From Kibdelosporangium philippinense (GTDB taxonomy: Bacteria; Actinomycetota; Actinomycetes; Mycobacteriales; Pseudonocardiaceae): 64,000 bases of DNA. The first letter of the stretch is position 1. Each line of letters starts with the position of its first letter. The notes below the pieces were generated by a model that was not told the origin of the DNA, made no database searches, and saw only the letters and a list, made by a program, of their open reading frames with translations. Made by a program: the position numbers and the translations under genes. Below are positions 58,498-64,000 of this stretch, in pieces. The stretch covers positions 848,501 to 912,500 of the forward strand of contig NZ_JAJVCN010000004.1 in NCBI RefSeq assembly GCF_021390435.2. The letters are read 5' to 3'.

Positions 58498-59813
58498 CGG
58501 TACTTCGCCACACACGTCTCCGCGTCACGCAGGAACCCATCGCGGAACGCCTCCACGCGCGCGAACCCTGAGGACGTGCTGACGCCTTTCGCGTCGGCGG
58601 CGATCAGGCTCTTCGGCGCGAGCATTTCGGCCACAGCTTCATCCAGGTCGCCGGGGGACAGCTCCAGCGCGGCGCCTGCGCCGCTGACGATCGTGGCCGC
58701 CCATGTGCCGGTCAAGCACGCGGTCCGTTGCCCGGCCGAAGGTCCCTCGATCGGGAGCCCGGCCGTCTTCTGCGCGGACAGTGCGTACCGCGAGGCGATC
58801 TCGGCGAACGCCGCGAAGTCACCGATCCCGCCCTCGCGTCCACGCCTTGGCGGGGTACCGATCTTGACCAGGTCCTGCATGTTCAACGAGACCACGTTCG
58901 TGCTCGGGCAGTACGCGACCGGGGTGGTCAGCGGCGCGTCCGCGCACCTGGCACGCGCCCGGGTCACGGTTGACTGGGCACGGGGGAAGGCCGCGCGCAA
59001 GGTCCTGATCAGCTGCTCCTGCAACTGTGGGTCGTCAACCCGGATGTTTCCCTTGCCCAGCCCGGTGTCCAGGTCGCGAGGGCTGAACTTCTGCTGGGTG
59101 CTGCGCTGGCTGATCTCCGCGATGTCGATCCGCGCGCATCGCGCCGGGCCTTCGCTGAACCCGAACTGGAACGCGGTGACTCGGTCGAACGCGCTGCCGT
59201 GCGCGCCTTTGGCGTCGAACTCGCTGCCGACCGTGTCCCTGATGAAGAACAATGTGGACAGAATCGGGTTCAGGCCTTCACCGGCGTCGAGTTTGAAGCT
59301 CTTGGATTTCCCATCGGTCGTCCAGCGGAAGTACGCGCCGGTGTAGCAGTCCGCCTGTTGTTCGCGCACGATCGTCGGGGTTCCTTGCCGCTCGCCGAGC
59401 CGAAGTTGTACGGCGTGGCCGATTTCGTGCGCCAAAACCGCGACAACCGAAGCCTCACCGAAGGATTCGGACAGCATTGGCAACAATTCGCCGCGGTCCC
59501 AAGCGATCGAGTCGTCGGAGGGGCAATAGAACGCGTTCGGCACGCCCGCGGTCTTCGTGCCGCAGAACTCCTTGCTGGCGCCGGTGGAGTCGTAGGACAC
59601 CAACCGCTTCACCGGCGCGAATTCGCCGTTGAACGTGGCGGGAAACGTTTCCTGCCAGAACGCGTGCACGTCGGCGACGGCGTCCGCGGCCAGTTTGTCG
59701 ATCGTGCCACCGTCCCCTCCGGACACTGGCAGGTCGATTTTCGGGGCTGCGGGTGCCTGTGCGCACGCGACGACCGTGGCGACTGCTGCGATCGCGGTGA
59801 TGATGCGAAACAT
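58494..59813 (-). CDS. Lipoprotein neutral zinc metallopeptidase
   Basis: A 439-residue exported protein. A lipobox VVACAQ near residue 17 anchors it to the membrane. The zinc motif LAHEIGHAVQ is followed by REQQADCYTGAYF, where the third ligand is expected. It is a predicted-metalloprotease (YpfJ-type) family member with a long C-terminal section. Its end overlaps the convergent DyP gene by 4 bp. Its substrate is unknown. Confidence 0.88.
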   Translation of the reverse strand: MFRIITAIAAVATVVACAQAPAAPKIDLPVSGGDGGTIDKLAADAVADVHAFWQETFPATFNGEFAPVKRLVSYDSTGASKEFCGTKTAGVPNAFYCPSDDSIAWDRGELLPMLSESFGEASVVAVLAHEIGHAVQLRLGERQGTPTIVREQQADCYTGAYFRWTTDGKSKSFKLDAGEGLNPILSTLFFIRDTVGSEFDAKGAHGSAFDRVTAFQFGFSEGPARCARIDIAEISQRSTQQKFSPRDLDTGLGKGNIRVDDPQLQEQLIRTLRAAFPRAQSTVTRARARCADAPLTTPVAYCPSTNVVSLNMQDLVKIGTPPRRGREGGIGDFAAFAEIASRYALSAQKTAGLPIEGPSAGQRTACLTGTWAATIVSGAGAALELSPGDLDEAVAEMLAPKSLIAADAKGVSTSSGFARVEAFRDGFLRDAETCVAKYR

Positions 59814-59918
59814 GGCGGCCTTCCCCGAGGTTCACCGACCCCGGCTGGGATCGGCTCAGCCACCACACGGATGCCGCGGTTGCCCGGTTGAGTGACCTGG
59901 ATCACTGCTTGGCTTACG

Positions 59919-59962
59919 TCGTGAGTGGTTAGCAGGGTTAGAACACGCCTAACCACTCACGA
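59919..59962. terminator. Second 44-bp GTGAGTGGTTAG palindrome
   Basis: Arms TCGTGAGTGGTTAG (59919-59932) and CTAACCACTCACGA (59949-59962) with the GTTAGAAC loop. It differs from the 52170-52213 copy at one base, which removes the last stem pair. It lies upstream of both the lipoprotein gene and the MucR-like gene, so here it does not follow a coding end, unlike the other copies. Confidence 0.8.
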
Positions 59963-60000
59963 TTGTTCCGGGCGCGGCCGCCGGTGGCAGGTGTTTCCCG

Positions 60001-60040
60001 TTGACAAGTTCGCAGACCCGACTAGTCTCATTGTGACTAG
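60001..60040 (+). promoter_or_regulatory. Promoter and operator of the MucR-like gene
   Basis: TTGACA (60001-60006) and TAGTCT (60023-60028) with a 16-bp spacer form a good vegetative promoter. CTAGTC (60022-60027) and GACTAG (60035-60040) make a perfect inverted repeat overlapping the -10, suggesting repression. Confidence 0.55.
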
Positions 60041-60062
60041 ATGAGTCGGGGAGGTGACCGGG

Positions 60063-61025
60063 GTGGCTGTCGGCGCGGTCGAACGCGAGGGCGACCTCGT
60101 GCAGTGTCACCTGTGTCAACGCTGGTTCAAGTCGGTCACCGCGCATCTCTCGTCGCACGGATGGGACCACCTCTCGTACCGCGAGGCCTTCGGGCTCGAG
60201 CGAGGCGTTTCGCTCGAAGGAGACGCTACCCGCAAACGGCGCGCCGAAATCATGCGCAAGCGGCGAGTATTGGACTCGAAGATCCGCGAGGGCGTCGAAC
60301 GCGGGGTCGACATGGCGCGCTCAGGTCTGTTGGCCAAGGCAGCCGCCGAAGCGGCACGAGGGCGTCCGCAGCCCGAACAGCGCAGGCGGAAAACCCTGCG
60401 GACCTTGGCCGAGATCGGGCCGGAAGCACGCGCCGAAGGCCGACGGCGGCAAGGCGTCGAACAGTTGCGGCAAACCGCGGCCAAAGCGGCGGCGCGACTG
60501 GGCTACGAAAGCATCGGCGAGCTGGTACGCGACCGGGTCGAGCAAGGCGCGAGCCTGGCTGCGATCAGCCGGGAAGCCGGTCTGCACAAGGACTGGCTGT
60601 CGCGCAAACTGGCCATTGTGGACCCCCGAGCCGCCGAATTCGCCGCACAGACCGACTGCCGGTTGGACGCGCCATGGCTGCCCGTGGTCCGTGACCTCGG
60701 CTTTCCCGACGTGGCCAGCTACTTGACCGACCGGCACGAAATCCGGCACGAAACCGTCAGGGCGATCGCCGGGGAAACCGGCTTCTCCCGGAAGGCCGTG
60801 GAGTCAGCCCTGGCAAGGCACGGGCTTGCCAAGCAGCCGCACGCCCGTAAGCGCAACGCGTTGCGGGAACGGGTGACCGCGATCGCCGAGCGGTTCGGGT
60901 TCCGTGACATCGCCGCCTACCTGGCCGATCGACGGGACGCGGGATGGAGCTGGCAAGCGATCGCCGAGGAAGCCGGGCAGTCGCAGACCTGGATCAGGCG
61001 CCGGGCGCGCGAAGCAGGTCTGTGA
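60063..61025 (+). CDS. MucR-like zinc-finger/HTH protein
   Basis: A 320-residue DNA-binding protein. The N-terminus has the C2H2-like CHLCQRWFKSVTAHLSSH and YREAFGLERGVSLEG, as in Ros/MucR regulators. The rest is a basic linker and several helix-turn-helix-like repeats (LVRDRVEQGASLAAISREAG; ARHGLAKQPHARKRN; WSWQAIAEEAGQSQTWIRRR). The GTG at 60063 sits 8 nt after GGGGAGG; GTG 60054 is an alternative. Targets are unknown. It overlaps the 3' end of the convergent PadR gene by 32 bp. Confidence 0.75.
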   Translation: MAVGAVEREGDLVQCHLCQRWFKSVTAHLSSHGWDHLSYREAFGLERGVSLEGDATRKRRAEIMRKRRVLDSKIREGVERGVDMARSGLLAKAAAEAARGRPQPEQRRRKTLRTLAEIGPEARAEGRRRQGVEQLRQTAAKAAARLGYESIGELVRDRVEQGASLAAISREAGLHKDWLSRKLAIVDPRAAEFAAQTDCRLDAPWLPVVRDLGFPDVASYLTDRHEIRHETVRAIAGETGFSRKAVESALARHGLAKQPHARKRNALRERVTAIAERFGFRDIAAYLADRRDAGWSWQAIAEEAGQSQTWIRRRAREAGL

Positions 61026-61509
61026 CGAAACCCAGCGCCGCGCTGGCGTTGGTGTGCCGCCAGGCCGCGAGCACCGCGTCGAATCCCGCTTCCTGACGCT
61101 CCTTGGCCAGCGCGCTGACGATCGGTTCGAGCACGTCCCGCTGGCGCCGCAGCAAAGGCCGGGGGTCGATGCCGCGGTGATCCAGCAAAGCCAGCTTGAC
61201 CAGCAGATGTGACCGCATGTCACGGACGTGCATGACCGGCTCACTCAGCCACCCGTCAACCGCGCGAGCGCCAGCCGAGGTGAGCTCGTAGATCGTGCGC
61301 TGCGGCCCTGGACCGGACTCGACGGTCACCGGTTCGATAAACTCCGCGGCTTGCAGCCGGTTGAGCGCTCGGTAGATCACCGGCCGCGCGATGTGCCAGA
61401 CGCGCCCGATCGCGCCGTCGGCTGCTGTGCACGCGGCGATGGCGAAGCCGTGCCGTGGCTGCTCACGCAGCAACGCCAGCACGGTCCACTCCGGCAACCC
61501 CCAGTTCAT
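60994..61509 (-). CDS. PadR family transcriptional regulator
   Basis: A 171-residue protein: LPEWTVLALLREQPRHGFAI, WHIARPVIYRALNRLQAAEF and RTIYELTSAGARAVDGWLSE form the PadR winged helix, with a C-terminal dimer domain. It is divergent from the MBL-fold gene, 51 bp away, its probable target. PadR proteins sense phenolic acids or drugs. Confidence 0.9.
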   Translation of the reverse strand: MNWGLPEWTVLALLREQPRHGFAIAACTAADGAIGRVWHIARPVIYRALNRLQAAEFIEPVTVESGPGPQRTIYELTSAGARAVDGWLSEPVMHVRDMRSHLLVKLALLDHRGIDPRPLLRRQRDVLEPIVSALAKERQEAGFDAVLAAWRHTNASAALGFVTDLLRAPGA

Positions 61510-61560
61510 GTCTTGGAGGGTACGGTCGAGTGGCTTAGAGTGCCGCGCAAGGGGGAGTGC

Positions 61561-62436
61561 ATGGACGAGATCGGGCAGTTGAACGCACAATCGGCCATTC
61601 GGTCGATCGAATTCGACGACGTGCGGGTCACCTACGTCGTCGACGGGGCGATAGAGATCCGACCGGAGGCGTTCTTCCCGGCGCTGCCCGCGGAGTTCTG
61701 GCGGGACACCCCGGACGCGCTGACCGATGGCGGATTCGTCGCGATGAGCGCGGGCGGGCTGCTGGTGGAGCGTGCCGGGCATCGGCTGCTCATCGACGCG
61801 GGCTACGGCCCGGTTCAGGCCACGACCCCGATCGCGACGATCAAATGCGGCGCGCTGCCGGAAACGCTGGCCCAGTTGGGCGTCAAACCCGACGACATCG
61901 ACGTGTTCGCGATGACGCACCTGCACATCGACCACACCGGATGGGCCTTTGTGGACGGTGAACCGACCTTCCCGTCGGCGGCTTACCGGGTGGCGCAAAC
62001 GGAGATCGACGACGATGTCCGCTCGGTCGGCACGCCCGAACCCGAAGTGCTCCGCGCGTTCCGCAAGACGGCGACGACCTTCACCGACGGCGACGAGATC
62101 GCGCCGGGCGTCTCCGCGATCGTCACGCCAGGGCACACCGCTGGCCACACCACGTACCGCATCACGACCTCCGCCGGGCGCAAGATCCTCGCGTTCGGCG
62201 ACGCCTTCCACATTCCGGCGCAGATCAGCCACTACGACTGGCAGTCGGCCGCGGACGCGAGGGACGTCCTGCAGGCGCGCGCCCGGCTGCTTGGCGAACT
62301 GGAGCAGCCGGACACCATCGGGTTCGGAACCCATTTCGGCGACCAGGTGTTCGGCCGGGTCCTCCGCGAGAAATCGCTTGTCTGGCAACCGATTCCGGCG
62401 CCCATCCGTGGCCAGCTCGATCAGAGGTACAGCTGA
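61561..62436 (+). CDS. MBL-fold metallo-hydrolase
   Basis: A 291-residue zinc hydrolase with the motif MTHLHIDHTG and further ligands in TPGHTAGHTTYR and LAFGDAFH. The family includes lactonases, glyoxalases and sulfatases. No signal peptide is visible. PadR control is likely from the divergent arrangement. Its end overlaps the convergent DUF6297-type gene by 16 bp. Confidence 0.88.
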   Translation: MDEIGQLNAQSAIRSIEFDDVRVTYVVDGAIEIRPEAFFPALPAEFWRDTPDALTDGGFVAMSAGGLLVERAGHRLLIDAGYGPVQATTPIATIKCGALPETLAQLGVKPDDIDVFAMTHLHIDHTGWAFVDGEPTFPSAAYRVAQTEIDDDVRSVGTPEPEVLRAFRKTATTFTDGDEIAPGVSAIVTPGHTAGHTTYRITTSAGRKILAFGDAFHIPAQISHYDWQSAADARDVLQARARLLGELEQPDTIGFGTHFGDQVFGRVLREKSLVWQPIPAPIRGQLDQRYS

Positions 62437-63764
62437 ACAGCGGCCACGAACAGCAACAGCAACGGTCCACGGATCAGCTGCCGGAAGAAGTCCGGTTGGA
62501 CCATGCCGAACGGTGTGTCGACGGCGGCGCCGGAGTAGTCGAAGGAGGGCTGCGTGGCGCGGCGATACGCGAACCCGACCGCGCCGATGGGCACGATCAC
62601 TAACGCCAACGCGAAGCCGGTGGCTGGACTCGTGAGAAGCGTCCACGCCACGGCCATCGCCGAGGGCACCACCAGGTGGGTCAGGTGCAGCCAGGCGTCG
62701 CTGCCGCCGAGACTCCGCCGTAACGGCGCTGACCTGCAGATAGTGCGCAGCCCAGCCGCGAATGGCATGACCGCGATCGTGCACATCAGCAGCTGGACCG
62801 TTGCCACGAACACCTCTGGGATCAGCCGGTCGGCGGCGTATGGCGTGAGCAACAGCCCGGCCCAGACGTAGAACGCGGCCCGGTTACGGAATGCCCGGCG
62901 TATGTCGGCGGACAGCATTGCCACGTAACGGATTCCACGCAGCGGACGGCTGGCAACCCGGCCGATGCGACGCCATTTGCGCGCAGCCGCGATCCCGGTG
63001 AACAGTCCAATGTCGAACCAGCTCACCGCGACCCTGGTGGCCGTGAGCATGTCCGCGCCACCGGCGAGCGCGGCCCGATCGAGCCTACCAAGTACTTGGT
63101 AGGCACGGACCACGGCGAAGATCGGCGGTATCACGACAGCGGCGACCATGATCGGCAGATCGATAGCCGGAGGCGTCACGAACACCGCCGAACCGGCCGT
63201 CAGCACACCGACCACAGTGAGCACAGTGGACAGACGGTTGCCGTCTTTTCCGCTTTCCTGAAGAAGGACACATACCGCAACCAGCCCAGCGGCCAATCCG
63301 GCGCCGACCGAAGTGCTGAGCAGCCTGCCAGCCAGATCGGCTCGCAGTAGCGCCGAGGACGCCAGGCCAAGCAGTCCGCCCACGATTGTGGCGATCACGA
63401 CCATCCACCAGAACCTGCGGCCCAGCAACGAACGACGGTTCAGTGGCGTGGACAGCAGCCAGAACTGAAACGGCCCACCTGCCACGACCGGCCCGAACAT
63501 CAGCAGCGCACGGATCAGCAGCCCAAGCCCGAGCACCGCGCAGCCGACGAAAAGCCATTGCGCCACAGGCAGATTGGTGACCACAGGACCGACCGGCGGA
63601 GCCGTGATCATCCGCCGAACGGCCTGCACCAGAATCCCGCCGTAGATCAGGAGTCCAAGCAGGACCATGTAGATCTTGTCGTTACGTTCCCGGCGCGCCT
63701 GCACCGGCCGCGACCGCAGCCGCGCGGCCCGAATCTCCGCGCGGATCACCCGGACCGTGGTCAT
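62421..63764 (-). CDS. DUF6297-type ABC membrane protein
   Basis: A 447-residue protein with about 10-12 membrane segments and a charged N-terminus (VIRAEIRAARLRSRPVQARR). It matches the actinobacterial DUF6297 group located with an ABC ATPase. Its ATG overlaps the TGA of the ATPase gene by one base, so it is the permease part of that exporter. The substrate is unknown. Confidence 0.8.
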   Translation of the reverse strand: MTTVRVIRAEIRAARLRSRPVQARRERNDKIYMVLLGLLIYGGILVQAVRRMITAPPVGPVVTNLPVAQWLFVGCAVLGLGLLIRALLMFGPVVAGGPFQFWLLSTPLNRRSLLGRRFWWMVVIATIVGGLLGLASSALLRADLAGRLLSTSVGAGLAAGLVAVCVLLQESGKDGNRLSTVLTVVGVLTAGSAVFVTPPAIDLPIMVAAVVIPPIFAVVRAYQVLGRLDRAALAGGADMLTATRVAVSWFDIGLFTGIAAARKWRRIGRVASRPLRGIRYVAMLSADIRRAFRNRAAFYVWAGLLLTPYAADRLIPEVFVATVQLLMCTIAVMPFAAGLRTICRSAPLRRSLGGSDAWLHLTHLVVPSAMAVAWTLLTSPATGFALALVIVPIGAVGFAYRRATQPSFDYSGAAVDTPFGMVQPDFFRQLIRGPLLLLFVAAVQLYL

Positions 63765-64000
63765 CAGCCCAGCTCGATCCGGATGTCCGCGACCGCGTCA
63801 ACCAACTGCGGATCATGCGAGGCCAGCAGGATCGCGCAGCCCTGCGCCTTCTCGTCCTGGAGCTTCTCCGCCAGCCACGCCCGGCCAGCCACGTCCAGCC
63901 GCTGCTCAGGCTCGTCAAGGACCAGCAGCCTGTGCGGCCGGACAAGGCAGGCGCCGAGCGTGAACCGCCTGCGCTGGCCACTGGACAGGGTGACGGGCAA
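63764..64000 (-). CDS. ABC transporter ATP-binding protein (partial)
   Basis: The last 78 residues of an ATPase, cut by the window end. The signature motif LSSGQRRRFTLG, Walker B LLVLDEPEQRLD and H-loop LLASHDPQL are visible. LSSGQ replaces the usual LSGGQ. It is coupled to the DUF6297-type permease. The N-terminal half, including Walker A, is beyond the window. Confidence 0.9.
   Translation of the reverse strand: MPVTLSSGQRRRFTLGACLVRPHRLLVLDEPEQRLDVAGRAWLAEKLQDEKAQGCAILLASHDPQLVDAVADIRIELG

Noticed and set aside
1..64000. tRNA, rRNA and CRISPR loci
   Set aside because: No cloverleaf-like gene, rRNA segment or regularly spaced repeat array was recognised; the tandem repeats at 2126 and 26452 have no spacers.

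Overview
The window reads as chromosome from a high-GC filamentous actinomycete, most likely Pseudonocardiales. The basis is uniformly GC-rich coding DNA, frequent GTG/TTG starts with GTGA or ATGA overlaps, an F420-dependent glucose-6-phosphate dehydrogenase, an ECF41/SigJ-type sigma factor, and many TetR, GntR, LuxR, PadR, HxlR and XRE regulators. No rRNA, tRNA or CRISPR array was seen. The genus cannot be fixed from the sequence alone.

Layout. 0-2.3 kb: palindromes and an IS110-family element with structured non-coding flanks. 2.3-11.7 kb: an AI-2E-type exporter, a TetR gene facing a small ABM-like protein across a triple operator, a broken MBL-fold enzyme, divergent GntR and LuxR regulators, and an ABC transporter. 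11.7-15 kb: an ECF41-type sigma factor coupled to a P450, divergent from wrbA and a SnoaL-like gene, with a matched promoter pair between them. 15-18 kb: a 996-residue secreted multidomain protein. 18.1-19.4 kb: an IS481-type element inside an intergenic palindrome. 19.4-27.6 kb: fgd, a secreted esterase, an SDR, a frameshifted nitroreductase, a large LuxR-family regulator, a creatininase-family hydrolase, a 22-bp tandem repeat next to a gene remnant, and a Tat lipoprotein hydrolase. 27.7-29.9 kb: an ADP-ribosylglycohydrolase relic split by an IS3-family element. 29.9-37.3 kb: DedA, a membrane protein with a zincin-like motif, TetR and GntR regulators, a deletion scar, MarC and MFS transporters, a methyltransferase and a flavin oxidoreductase. 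37.3-39.9 kb: a three-gene XRE / XRE-ImmA / membrane-protein module. 40.2-43.7 kb: MFS, HxlR, SnoaL-like, and divergent trpC and trpF. 43.7-52.2 kb: a complete urea carboxylase / allophanate hydrolase operon with its TetR gene, in which an IS5-family element has landed exactly between two translationally coupled genes. 52.2-57.5 kb: a decay patch of four broken genes interrupted only by an intact TetR. 57.5-64 kb: a Dyp-type peroxidase, a lipoprotein metallopeptidase, a MucR-like regulator, PadR, an MBL hydrolase and the start of an ABC exporter cut by the window edge.

The clearest functional unit is the urea operon: urea carboxylase carboxylates urea with ATP and bicarbonate to allophanate, allophanate hydrolase releases ammonia and CO2, and the two DUF1989 proteins are its usual partners. 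Regulation across the window is dominated by divergent regulator/target pairs with visible palindromic operators. The most distinctive features are the ECF twin promoters, the recurring 44-bp palindrome used as an intergenic terminator and as an insertion target, the IS insertions with readable target duplications, and a set of deletion and frameshift scars.
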